Below are positions 1-11,140 of a stretch of 64,000 nucleotides of DNA, one piece after another. Location: positions 23,794,038 through 23,858,037 of the forward strand of contig NC_088879.1 in assembly GCF_032884065.1 (NCBI RefSeq), written 5' to 3'. Under the pieces are notes generated by a model that searched no databases, had not been told where the DNA came from, and worked only from the letters and a program-made list of their open reading frames with translations. The position numbers and the translations under genes were made by a program. The stretch's first letter is position 1. Each line of letters begins with the position of its first letter. Source of the DNA: Artemia franciscana. Lineage: Eukaryota; Arthropoda; Branchiopoda; Anostraca; Artemiidae.

Positions 1-1302
1 GTGCAAGAATCGCTCTTTCACTAAGCCATTTATTATTTTTATAATTGTTTAGAATATTCGGAAATACTTTTTCAATCAATTCATTTTTGGACGTCACTAA
101 ATTACAGAATTCAGCAGATAGTTGTATACGTCCTGAATTTGAGTCTACTGGGAGCTTTCCGTTTCCAATTGCCAGCAATTGATCTGAAAATGTATGACCA
201 GAGTCATCGTTTTGCAATCGGACACGCATATTTGTAGTTAATTTTAATGTTTTTACGTGTGCCCATAAATTAGAATTTTTCAGGCAAGCATTCATTTCGT
301 CTGCAGGGGTTAATCTAGGTATTATAGGTAATGTTTGCCTGAAATTTCCCGCAAGTAATATTAATGTGCTGCCAAAGGGTTTCGAATTCCCTCGCAAATC
401 TTTCAAACATTGATCCAGAGCCTCGAGCGATTTTTTGTGTGCCATTGTGCACTCGTCCCAAATAATAAGTTTGCATTGCTGCAATACTTTACCCATCCCA
501 GATGATTTGGAAATATTGCACGTGGGAGTTTCTGTAGAATGCAAATTCAGAGGCAATTTCAAAGCGGAATGAGCAGTTCTTCCACCAGGCAGCAACGTTG
601 CGGATATTCCGGACGACGCAATTGTTAACGCTATATCATTTTTTGATCGAATTGATGCCAGAATCAGTTTTATCACAAACGTTTTACCAGTACCTCCTGG
701 CGCATCCAAAAAGAAAATTTCTCCAACGTTGTTATCGACACAATGCATTATCGTATCATAAATGTATTTTTGTTCCGACGTTAACTTGGAAATGTTATTT
801 TGTACATACGACAATAGATCACTCGTACTGTAACTTTGTTCACGATCCAATTCTACACATGTCGAAACAGCAGCGGTACGATTAGGTGAAGGCATTCCCA
901 AATCCTGAAGAGGTTTGTTTGCCATACATACGCACAAATCTTCTATAATAACTATGTTATAAATTTTAAGTGTAGTTATAAATTTCTGATGTAAAATCAG
1001 GTCACATCTGACGTCTCTGACCGTTTCCGATGGAGTATATCAGCGGACATTTTTGATTTATATTTTTCTCATAACTCTGTAGGAGCTGATGGAGAGCAAG
1101 TTGTTAGTATGATGCCAAACAATGCACGAATTTGACTTGGAGTTGACGTTTCGCACGCGTCATTGATGCAGTTATCCCAGTGTTGGTCATTCTCCAATAA
1201 ATTCAGAGCTTGGCATGCACTACGGTAAGTGTCATGTATAGTACCGTTTACAGTTCTCAAATACTCAAAGGACGTCGGACCGGGTACATTCACCAAAAGC
1301 AA
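1..1302 (-). pseudogene. Helitron Pif1-like helicase, N-terminal half (copy A), disrupted
   Basis: SF1 helicase half of the Helitron protein, which unwinds DNA during rolling-circle transposition. The frame is open from the Met at 925 down to base 1 (about 308 codons, continuing outside). Walker A (DAPGGTGKTF) lies at 677-706 and the Walker B region IIWDEC at about 447-470 with its Asp intact, unlike copy B. Upstream, the linker 1069-1302 ends in an in-frame TGA at 1066-1068 where copy B has TGG (Trp), and indels near 960-1000 break the frame. The helicase body is therefore well preserved but cut off from Rep. Identification rests on the motifs and on near identity to copy B. Confidence 0.85.
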
Positions 1303-1428
1303 GCGTAGAAAGAAGCATTCATGTTGATTGGGGTGAACGGTGTAGAGTCTTCCTATCGTGGTATCTTTGAAGATGGTAGGTTGGCCGTCGACTGACTTAC
1401 CCTGTTTTCGACGTTCAAATACTTTTCA

Positions 1429-3730
1429 TTAAATAAAATCATTTTTGCATAGCGAAAAGAAAGCAGTTAACTTCGTATCAGGTGGATTCAGGGCTCTTTG
1501 TTGCACGTTGGATTTCGAAAAATAAACACGTTGACCATTCTGTAAATGTACCGCTAAGTGAACAACAGCTGGACTACGTTCATGTATCGGAAATGAAATT
1601 ATTCGCCAAACAGCTTCATTACTGCTTATGTATCTTCCAGCCTGATATTGTACGATTTCGTCGATATCTTTGATTTCAGACTGGAAGCCAAAAACTGCCA
1701 TGTCACTGCCTTTGTTGCCGTATTTACATATGTATTTGATTGCCTTTACGGAGTTACAGTATTCAACGTTTATGTGTGCATTAAATGTTTTGATAATAAT
1801 ATGGAACAACCCACTGGTTATCTACTTCGATGGTGGTACCGTTACGCTTCTTTATTTTTGCTGTTTTACCGCCATCTTCAGTAGATCTTCTTCTATATTG
1901 TGGGTAACCATCATTGCCAGTAATTGTGTTGGATACTAAAAGTCGAGGATATTGCTTCGTGCACCTTCCTTTGGCCATGCATGGTGAATTTTCGTTCAGT
2001 GCACCGCAAGGTCCATGTATCATATTTTTTACAACAATATCATATAACCCCTTATCGACATTTTCATCAGGTATTTCAGCGGAAATCACATCATCAATTT
2101 CGTTAGAAGTAATTTTATTATGTAGCCAGATTAGTATATGTGCGTGTGGCAAACCTCGTTTTTGCCATTCCACTGAGTACATCCATCATATTCATGCATA
2201 TGACGGGGACTGCCAGCATATGACGAAGGTAAAATCGCTTATCTTCCAACGTTTGTGGTATTACCGTCATTTACAACTGTATCTCGCAAATGAATGTATT
2301 GTTCAGAGCGGAGCTTGGTCTGATTCAATTTTTGCATACATATCAACGACGTATTGGTGAAACAATTGACGGCATTTTAAAATATAATTGTCTTCATCCT
2401 GCCGAATCATTAGTTTATAGGAATAATAATGCATTGCACTGCATTTCTTATTCATTTCTTTGTTAGTGGCTGGATTCATCAATTTAATATTAAAGTGATA
2501 GTCGTCGGCTCCATCCCAAAAAATGATAGGATATTGTATGTAGGGCATCGTAGCATCGATAAGTTTCAGCAATTCTTACCAACTGAGCGTTTCGCTTATG
2601 AAGAATAATATCTCGAGGTAAAAACTGATCACCGACCATAACGATTGCCACTTCGTCGATAGTTGGAGCATTGTATCTACGCACACGTTGGCCAGGAGGC
2701 GTTTTGTCAGCGGAAATAACAATTTTATGCGTATCAGTAGACATCAAATCGATGGCTGTTTTGAACAGAAGCACTAGATTATTATTTTCGTGGAAAAGAT
2801 GTTGCAATTGGGAAACGATTGTCCTTTCAACGTTGGGATAAATTTCGCAACGTGTATTCAATTCAGAATTTCTATCACTAATGAAGTACAATTGTAAAAA
2901 TTTATTATTCTCGCCTGAGAATGGTAGAAGGGAGCCTGCTGTATGATAAATTTGCCCTTTAACTTTGAAAGTAGGCATAAATTGATCTGGATTTTCGATT
3001 TGGGCACCAAACGACGTCACTTGGAAACATGAGTTATATTTTCTGATCTGCGATAAAAAACGCTTAGATTCTGACGTAGTTCCAGTAAGCAAAGTCTTCA
3101 ATGGCTCTGGTGGTGCAGCCAATAGAGGAAGTTTAACTTTTCCTGAGGCGCAACACATTCCCATTGTTTCACCATTGAATTTCAAGGCCTTGCAATAGGG
3201 ACAAATTTTAGACGTAGTCCCGATTTGAACACATCTACTATAATCATCGACTGGGCTATACCTGAATGCCAGGCGATAATTTTCAGGTTGCTCTTGTGAT
3301 TCCTCGGCACGCTTTCTTTTCTTATTTTCTCTATCAGCCGCAAGCCTGTTTTCTTGCTGTTCTTGTGATTCATCGGCACGCCTTCTTTTTTCACTTTCTC
3401 TTTTAGCAGCAAGTCTGGTTTCGCGTTGCTCTGGTAGTTCCTCGACACACCTTCGTTGACGTAAATTGCACATTCCTAATCTAGCATTATCTCTTGAAGC
3501 CGCAAGCCTGTTTTCACTTTGCTCTTGTGATTCCTCGACACACCTTCTTTTTTACTTTCTCTTTCAGCAGCAAGTCTGGTTTCGCGTTGCTCTGGTAGTT
3601 CCTCGACACGCTTTCGTTGACGTAAATTGCACATTCCTAATCTGGCCCTTTCTCTTTGAACCGCAAGCCTGGTTTTGCTTTTTGGTAACATTCTATAACA
3701 TTGACAGTTGGAGAAATCTCCACGTGCCAA
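1429..3730 (-). pseudogene. Helitron Rep endonuclease (copy A), disrupted
   Basis: HUH/Y2-type Rep that nicks and joins DNA in Helitron transposition. In reading order: a repeat-rich N-terminus (3256-3730, frameshifted near 3550), a cysteine cluster CPYC...CC near 3130-3205, a long Helitron N-terminal region to about 2570, the HUH box GLPHAHIL at about 2133-2160, and the double-tyrosine motif KYICKYGNKG at about 1699-1748. Compared with copy B it lacks ~211 bp at about 2186 that encode Rep motif 1 (PDLFITFTCN in copy B), plus a 30-bp segment between TCTGATTC repeats near 2328. The ORF is split into frames 2490-3473, 2303-2572, 1781-2182 and 1429-1809. It cannot make a working Rep, but it keeps the tyrosines that copy B has lost. 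Confidence 0.88.
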
Positions 3731-3860
3731 GCTTGCTAAAGCTTGGCTATCTTTTTTAAGGTTTTCAAATTACATTAATCTATTGTCAAAATATTTCGAA
3801 ATATTTATGCAATTCCCAGTTTTTACATTTAAACCCTCAACACAAAAATACATACAACTT

Positions 3861-3949
3861 ATTTTTATATATATAGAAGATATAATCTGGCGTAACAGAC
3901 AAAGTGTAACAGACATAACACACAGACAAAATATTTTTATATAGATAGA
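3861..3949 (-). repeat. Two Helitron-type 5' termini in tandem
   Basis: Reading the minus strand, the sequence TCTATCTATATAAAAATATT followed by TGTCTGTGTG starts at 3949. The true 5' end of copy A (TCTTCTATATATATAAAAAT) starts at 3880. Both have the TC start and the A/T-rich then TGTCTG layout of Helitron left ends, 69 bp apart. The outer one is either a remnant of a second element or an alternative start. Confidence 0.5.
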
Positions 3950-4975
3950 TTGTATAGCTAACGTAAATGCTCTTATTTTAAGTCTTTAACGTTAATACGA
4001 CTAGCCTAAGAGCTTGTAAAACGACAGCCATAAAACAGAGAAAACAAAAATGATAAACGTAGCATATTCTGTTTATGAGGAGTGGTGAAAAATTGGAAAC
4101 CGACTGAAAGTTCCAACACTATTCCCGTGCCATCAGCCAAAACACAGATAACTACCAAACTAGGCATACAATTTATCATCTTTTGATGAGACCTACTGAC
4201 CATGGGATTTTTGTGATGAGATATAGTTGCTCGCCTTTAAGCAGCAAAAAGATAATAAAAAAAAGTCTAGCTTGTGAGCATTTCAGAACTATATTAACTT
4301 ATATTTTGTTATTTTTTAAGTTTGAGTTTATGTTTTTTAGACCACTATCAGTGATTTAAGCAAGAACACTCTGTACATCGTCTTAGTATAACCGCATGAT
4401 ATCTTAAGCGTTGATGTGGCCAGTGCCAAATTTCCAATTGTGTAATTTTCAAACTGATGTGATTTCACTCAAAGTTCAGGATTTAAAAGAGGATTACACA
4501 TATATGAAGAGTTGATTTGCTTGGGCATCAACTAAACACCAACGACAACATACCAAAACTCACTGACCAACTTAATTGTAATAATATCCGCTCACTGGGG
4601 AAGCTGTTACTCGCTTTATAGAACCTTGTCAAAACTTCCTGATTGACATTGGCTGGCTGGCAGTTATCAGAGCAGTTAAAGAAGAAGCTACAAGAGTACT
4701 TCAGAATGGTTTAAACCCAACTCCAGTCTTTTTCCTTGCAAAAACTAAATAGATAACAATGTAAAAGAGGCGTCATTTGAAACATAGACGGTGTCACCCG
4801 TCAAGAAAAACAAATGTCGTTAGCTGAAGATTGGACTATTATTAAGCAATTTTAACAGCTTGAAACTTCACATGAAATAAAATCTTATTTTAGTCCTAGT
4901 TTACATTGTTATACCTTTTCAATGGGTGTTTGGGATTACTGGTTGTATCATTTGTAAGAATTTGGATGGCTATTT
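3950..4975. other. No recognisable gene
   Basis: AT-rich sequence without a convincing ORF, RNA or repeat on either strand. A 65-codon minus-strand frame at 4006-4203 has no motif and looks like chance. Confidence 0.5.
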
Positions 4976-5790
4976 TGTAAAACTTTTTGGAGGGCCCTGT
5001 GGATCCGACCCGAAAAATAAGGGGTATACTAATGGGGCTACTAACCTCTCAAAACACTATTACGCAGATCTTATGCAATACGATAGTACATATGTTTGTG
5101 ATGTAATGGAATAGTACACCGATTAACCAAGCCTATAGGTGGCTTTTACGTTTCATTGCATAGATTCTAGCAAGTCTTACATATTGAAGTTAATGAGATG
5201 ATAGGTAAGCATCGTTGCGCCAGGAAATTCAAACGACCTTGTCAATGGTGAAGGTTTTTGGGCAGAGGAAACTGTAGGTTTTAGCAAATTTAAATGTTTA
5301 ATGGTCAAACGGGTTTTGAGGGTCAATAAAACTTGTTGTGGGAATGTTTATCTATTTTGAGAATGACGTAATCTTGCGTGACTTGTCAGACCTGTTGAGA
5401 ATGCAGCATTCTCGCGTAAATTGTTAGACATCAGGGACCGCCGGTCAAGCGGGGAGCCCCCGGTTGTAACTGAGAACGCCGGATTATTTACCTATGTTGA
5501 GAATAGCGTAATCTTACGTGACTTGTTAGTCAAGTGGGGAATCCCTGATTGTAACTGAGGAAGGCAAACGCGTGTGCGTTACCCAAGGGTAACGTCCACG
5601 GGAGTGATTTCGTAATGGCAGTGCACGGACCAGACCAGAGCCTTAACCATCTGAACCAGCTGACTATTCATAATATTTTGATTCGGGAAGTAAATTCTAT
5701 GTGACAAGTTATTGGCTGCTTGTTTCCAATCCATTCCACTCGAGAGTACGCAAATATCCAAAATTGTTATTGATTATTGATCTATTAGAC
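4976..5790 (+). repeat. Dispersed repeat DR1, copy 1
   Basis: About 0.8 kb that aligns in the same orientation with 13463-14395. Shared stretches include the GGTGGCTTTTACGTTTCATT block (5140 / 13617), the GCGCCAGGAAATTC block (5218 / 13697), the CTTGCGTGACTTGTTAGA-type blocks and the end with CCACTCGAGAG. On the minus strand near 5640-5665 is GCTGGTTCAGATGGTTAAGG, similar to a tRNA A box, so a tRNA-derived SINE-like end is possible. No coding capacity is seen. Confidence 0.7.
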
Positions 5791-6545
5791 GCACCTGCTT
5801 GTTACAATGTAATACTTTTTTAACGTCACATAGGCAATACTTTCTTTTGATTCTCAAATGGCTTTGCAGGACACTGATTTTTATTGTACATTGTAAGAAT
5901 TCTTGTTATAAGATGTATGGGTCGTTTACCTAGGATTAAATCTCTTCTTGTTATAGCCTTGGAAATGTTTTTGTTTGTACGAATTGATTCATGTTAAATA
6001 ACAAGTACCAATTGAAAACAACATTTTTGTATAGAAGACACGAAAAGGGTTTTGGAAAGGGTAGTTGGTGTTGGGAGCTTGTCGAGTATGGGTAGCTTGG
6101 CTTAGATGTGAGTAAAATGAATTGTTCCTTCTCAATCTCATAATAATAAGTTACTGGTTTCTACTGCGTGACATGAGTCTCGCTGTAATAATTTAAATAT
6201 CTTGGAACATTTTGTTTGCTCACGTATTAGTTAGCAATTAGTTTATTTTAATATCTTAAAATTCTTATTTCAGTACGAAGACTATGCAAGATTGTACTTA
6301 TATTACAGGTTATAAAACCCGCAAGAAAAGTCGTTCTGTCGAGGATTGTCAACCTAAATGTTGAGAAATTCGCCATAGGTATATCTACAACATCAAAATA
6401 TAAAAATGCACGAAAACATTACTTTTAGCCAATAAATCCAGATCCATTGAGCGGAGGGGGTGAGTTATTAGAGGTAAATTCAAAGCAGCACAAGACAAGT
6501 GACTTAATTCATATTTTGTTAGTATTATCTTCTGGCAATTCCCAA
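5791..6545. other. No recognisable gene
   Basis: AT-rich unique-looking sequence. No ORF above noise and no recognisable repeat within this window. Confidence 0.5.
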
Positions 6546-7535
6546 CCTGTGACACTCAATGGCTGATACACGGCACCCTCTGAAAAGCATTATCACGCCT
6601 ATAGTACCTACAGCACCTCCTACCTTAACTTTAAGGTGTTTCATAAAAGTTATTTATTTGCAATAGCTTACTGAGTTTTAGAATTAAGTCCCCCATCCTC
6701 CCGAAAACGTTCCTGTAGCACCTCCCACCTTAACTTTAGACTATTTTATGGAAGTTATTTATTTACGATAGCTCATTGGGCGTCAGAATTCAGCCACTCC
6801 ACCAGTAAAACTCATTTAACACCTTCAACCTTATCTTTAACCTATTGTATGGAAGTTATTTATTTACAATAGCTTATTGTGTGTTAGATTTTAGTCCCCC
6901 TCTACCGTACAAATTTTTCAACAAAACCCACCATAACTTTAAGCTGTTTTATGGAACACATTTATTTAACATGGCTTATTGGGTGCTAGATTTCAGTACC
7001 CCTACCCCCGGAAAAATTCCTAAAACACCTCCCACTTGAACTTCAAGCTTTTTTTTATGGAAGTTATTTATTTACTATAGCTAATTGAAACTTAGATTTC
7101 GGTCCCCCTTACCCGGAAAAGAGAGGGATGTTTACTGTCATTTTGTGCCACAAAAAATCAATTTTGTCCAAACAGGATGAAAATATCAGAGAATTCAATT
7201 TTTCATAGCCTAAAACTTCAAAACAGAAGGTATTAATCCACCTTATCTTGATAGAACACCCCAGAGGGGTGTTTACTGCCACGTTGTGCCATAAAAAAGC
7301 CAATACTTGCCCACACAGGATCAAAATATCAAAGAAATAGATTATTCATCGTCTAAAGCTTAAAAACAGTAGATTTTAAGACATCCTATCTTGAAAGATC
7401 AACATAGAGGGGCGTTTACAGCCATTTTGTGCCATAAAATATCAATTTTTGAACGTGTTAGTCCAGGACAATTTCAAGCCTGTGGCACTCAATTGCTGAC
7501 ACATGGCACCCCCTGGCGTGCATTATTACATTTAA
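6546..7535 (+). repeat. Two tandem arrays bracketed by a direct repeat
   Basis: Array 1 (6614-7105) has about five ~103-bp units, marked by CACCTCCCACCTTAACTTTA ... GTTATTTATTTACRATAGCT. Array 2 (7123-7445) has about 2.5 units of ~140 bp, marked by GGGGTGTTTACTGCCATTTTGTGCCA at about 7125, 7265 and 7409. The arrays lie between two copies of CTGTGRCACTCAATNGCTGA (6549-6595 and 7477-7535), which suggests that the flanks belong to one larger repeat. Confidence 0.75.
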
Positions 7536-7639
7536 GACACTTTCAGGCAAAACTATCTGTTTATACTAGAATCGTTCGTTTAAACTGAAAGAATAATTCC
7601 CAATAACATTTCTTATGACGACTCGTGGCAGTTGACGCC

Positions 7640-8263
7640 AACGTCGCATAAAAACACACACACAAATACAACCATAGTAAGTCAGAGTGACAGGCAAAAA
7701 CACATTCAGACACACCAGTACTGTGAGAGTGAGAGAGACAAAAACACACAGATAAACTCAGAGTCAGGCACACAAACACACAAAGAGACAGGCAAACACA
7801 CAATCAGACACACAAGTACGGTAATACAGAGAGACAAAACAATACACAAACATACAGAATCACAAAAGCAAACACACAAACGCAGACACAGGGACAGTCA
7901 AAAATACAGTCAGACACAGAGGCACGGTGAGACATAGAAAAAAATAACATAAGCACATAGTCAGCCATACAAAACACAAAGACAAACACAAACACAGGCA
8001 AGCGAACAATCAGACACACAAGCACGGTGAGAGCGAAACAAAAACGCACACAAACACACAAAATCAGACAAAGAAATAAACAAACAAAGACAACCGCAGA
8101 TACAAGCAGACATCCGCTCAGACGCGAAGGCGCACAGAGATTGAGAGCGACAAAAACACAGAGTTACATGCACAAACACACAAAGAAAGACAAACAGACA
8201 AGCTAACAGCCACTAAGAAACAAAGGTACACAGAGAAACAGAGAGAAAGAGAGAGAGAAAGGG

Positions 8264-8301
<38 letters not shown>

Positions 8302-8620
8302 CAAACTGCTACTCAGACATATAGACACAGAGATTGAGAGAAAGTCGAAAACACATATAAACACAAAGTCAGACACACGAACACAAAAAGACAGACACAG
8401 AGACAAGAAAACACCCACTCAGACAGAGAGAGAGACAGACCAGCAAACAGTCGCTGAGACATACAGGCACGGAGAGATAAAGAGATGCATATATGGAGAG
8501 AGAAAACACATACAAACAAACAAAGCCTGACACAGAGACAAGCAAACACCCACTCAGACGCACAGACACATAGAGAGACAAGCCGCCAATGGCTCAGGAC
8601 ATAGGAATAAAGAGGTAGAG
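7640..8620. repeat. Long CA/GA-rich low-complexity tract
   Basis: Nearly 1 kb made almost only of A, C and G on the plus strand, built from short ACACA / AGACA / GAGAGA words. It includes a clean (GA)n run around 8265-8300. Recurrent phrases such as CAGACACANRRGCACGGTGAGA suggest a degraded minisatellite. All ORFs across it are artefacts of the composition. Confidence 0.85.
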
Positions 8621-8950
8621 AGAGTGCGGAGAATGTATAATAGTAGAATGCTAGTTAGTATCTTCACCAGAATGCGTAATATTAATTTAATCGAATATTC
8701 CTATTTCTTTCATAACGTCATAAAAACGTTACAATTCCAGGATAATAGGATAAGTTAAGTTTACTCCTTTTTGAACTGATTTGGGAAAGATTACATATTC
8801 AAAATTCTAAATGAAGATTTGACAATTAGATATGATACCATTTGCAGCAAATAATATGTCACATTTTGTGAAAGATTATGGAATCTGAGATGATACAAAA
8901 AGCACATTTTCGGAAAAAATATGACAAACTCCTTAAAAAAAAATTTGGCA
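8621..8950. other. No recognisable feature
   Basis: AT-rich spacer between the low-complexity tract and the next repeat; nothing recognisable on either strand. Confidence 0.5.
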
Positions 8951-9563
8951 GCTCTGCCCCCAACTCACCCCGGTGACACCGGATCCAGTCAGTATTTAAA
9001 ATAAGAGGTCTGAGTTCAGAGGTTCTTCTATATATCAAATTTCATTAAGATCCGATCACTCGTTCTTAAGTTAAAAATGCCTCATTTTTTCTAATTTTCC
9101 GAATTAACCCCCCCCCCCCCAAATCCACCAAAGAGAGTGTTTCCGTTCCGGTTATGTCAATGACGTATTTAGGACCTGTGCTTATTTTTCCCACCAAGTT
9201 TCATCCCGATTCCTCCACTCTCAGCGTTTTCCAAGATTTCAGGTTTCCCCTCCAACTCCCCCCAATGTCACTGGATCCGGTGGGTATTTAAAATAAGAGC
9301 TCTGAGACACAGTATCCTTCTAAATATCTAATTTCACTAAGATCCTCAAGTGAAAAAAATTAGGTAAAAATACCTCATTTTTTTAATTTTTCCGAATTAA
9401 CCGTCTCTCCACTTCCCCCCATGTGGTCAAATGGAGAAAACAGCTTATCCTAATGTAGTCTGGTCTGGTCCCTGATACGCCTGCCAAATTTCATCGCCCT
9501 AGCTTATCTGGAAGTGCCCAAACTAGCAAAACCGGAACCGAAAGACCGATAGACAGATAGACC
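8951..9563 (+). repeat. Hairpin-tailed ~300-bp satellite family, short copy
   Basis: Two diverged monomers of the repeat that forms the array at 36050-37549. Shared words are ACCAAGTTTCATCCCGAT, TTTAAAATAAGAGCTCTGAG and AAAATACCTCATTTTTT. As in that array, the block ends with an AAAACCGG...GACAGACAGA stretch, a GCGATCGC site and the hairpin CACTTGGTA-AA-TACCAAGTG (9591-9610). Confidence 0.75.
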
Positions 9564-9957
9564 GACAGAAATTGCGATCGCTATATATCACTTGGTAAAT
9601 ACCAAGTGCTATGAACAGAGACAAATTCAGATCTGCTACGCGTTTTTGCCACTTCTTCCTATGCAAAAATGTAACATATCCTGGTTGCTCAAAATGGGGA
9701 CTGTAAATCTTCAATACGGTGTTCTCGGCTAAGATGACTTCAATGATGCAGTTCGATTGCGACAGAAATTGCGATCACTATATATCACTATGTAAATACC
9801 AAGTGCCATGGAAAGAAAAAAATCAGATCTGCTACGAGTTTTTGCCACTTCTTTCTATGCAAAAAAGTAACATATCCTGGTTGCTCAAGATGGGGGACTG
9901 TAAATCTTCAATACGGTGTTCTCGGTTGAGATGATTTCAATGATGCAGTTCGATCAA
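9564..9957 (+). repeat. 197-bp tandem duplication containing the satellite tail
   Basis: Two consecutive units (9564-9760 and 9761-9957) start at GACAGAAATTGCGATC and end at GATGCAGTTCGAT. They differ at only a few positions. Unit 2 has a broken hairpin (CACTATGTA instead of CACTTGGTA). Confidence 0.85.
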
Positions 9958-10740
9958 ACAACATCTTCAAGGAGTTTCAGGCTATTTTTCGAATATTTTT
10001 TTAATTTCTTTTTTGCAATAAACCCTTACCATCTGACTGATCGAGATAGTAGTTACTAGTCCTGAATCAGCTTCTAACAGCAATTACGTAGCACTCACTT
10101 GACGTTTTTTTTTCTTTTTTTTTCAAAGCAACTTATCAAGTTTTTGGTTACTAAGGGCTAGAATTTGTTCTTTACTAGGTTACATCTGACGCTGCAAACA
10201 TTACATACATTTTATAATTATTTTTTGTCGAAAGCTGCATTATATTTCAAATATTATGTTTAATTAACCTCAAAAGATACTAGATATAGCAACTTCCTTT
10301 CAAATGAGCCCTTAAAGCTCTCTATTTTGTTCCAGCTCCCCACTTACAGTGACAAAAAAAGAGGGAAAAAAGAGGACACGTTGGTACTACCCATGCAAAA
10401 AAAAAAGGATTTTCCTTGTTGCTGAAACCAGTGGGGCTGTAAGTTTTTCGCATATGGTTGTTGGCAATGGGAATTCCAATGGTTTACTTTTTGTTTCGAT
10501 CCGACCGGTTTACGACGATTTTCGGATTATTTTTCGAAATTCCCATAGGTTAGTTTTCAAAATATCATTTTAGTATTAGAGCTAATCGAGATAATAGTTA
10601 TCATTCCTGAATCAACAAAACCGGCAATTTTTTCTCACCATCTATTTTTTTTAACGTGTTTTAATTTTTGGCTGCTTTGGGCCCTGGTTCGTCCTTTACG
10701 AGGTTGCCGCTATAGCATATTTTCACATTCGTAGAATATT
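9958..10740 (+). repeat. Diverged direct repeat pair
   Basis: The stretch 9970-10210 resembles 10520-10730 in the same orientation (ATTTTTCGAA..., TGATCGAGATAGTAGTTA / TAATCGAGATAATAGTTA, CCTGAATCA, GGTTACATCTGACGC / GGTTGCCGCTATAGC). The middle part (10260-10410, with CCCATGCAAAAAAAAAAGG) matches 34520-34670 in reverse orientation. No coding content. Confidence 0.6.
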
Positions 10741-11140
10741 CGTTGCGACAAAACCAGTTATGACGAAACTCGAGTGTTTACTATTATTTTTGTTTCTAAT
10801 AAAACCTTCCTCCAAAGTTAAACAACCACAAGGCAAAGGGAAAATTGAGCCGGAACTGAATACGTCATATCAGCTGAAGTTTAGACAACTGACGTCATAC
10901 CTAGAAAGATATATTTGCAAAATAAGAAACAATGATCATTTCTTCGATTTTCAAATTATTATTTGGTGCAAAAGCATCTCATTTAAATTTTACATGCTGA
11001 TTGCTTGCAAAATCACCGGTTATTTGTAACACATAATAAATAATATCAAATTTATATTATGTTTTAGAAATGACATCTAGTTTGGTGTAACATAAGGACA
11101 GGTGTTAGAGAAAGAGAAAAAAAAACTGACAAGATTTAAA
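10741..11140. other. Region upstream of the two-repeat ORF
   Basis: AT-rich. An 89-codon frame (10760-11029) with a hydrophobic start has no recognisable domain. An AG after a weak pyrimidine tract near 11099 could be a splice acceptor for the following ORF. No core promoter is evident. Confidence 0.35.

Larger units (their letters stand above)
1..3880 (-). mobile_element. Helitron copy A, 5' part (3' part lies outside the window)
   Basis: Minus-strand rolling-circle transposon. Its 5' end reads TCTTCTATATATATAAAAAT (reverse complement of the bases ending at 3880) and is followed on the plus strand by T, as expected for Helitron insertion between A and T. Inside, from right to left, come an STPR-like repeat array, the Rep domain and the front half of a Pif1-like helicase, which runs off the window at base 1. 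It aligns base for base with copy B over long stretches (base 1 here matches about 20337 there). It differs by a ~211-bp deletion near 2186, a 30-bp deletion near 2328 between direct repeats, and a ~50-bp deletion near 1425. The leader 3731-3880 is unlike that of copy B and lacks its TGACGTCA sites, so A and B are different subfamilies. Confidence 0.9.

Noticed and set aside
598..1939. Plus-strand frames at 598-885 and 1482-1939 (and 20931-21221, 22023-22334)
   Set aside because: They are antisense shadows of the Helitron helicase and Rep, recurring only because copies A and B are similar.
7561..8581. Several 70-100-codon Cys/Leu/Ser- or Thr/His-rich frames
   Set aside because: Artefacts of the CA/GA low-complexity tract.
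10760..11029. 89-codon frame with a signal-peptide-like start
   Set aside because: No domain, no homologous copy, composition typical of chance frames in AT-rich DNA.
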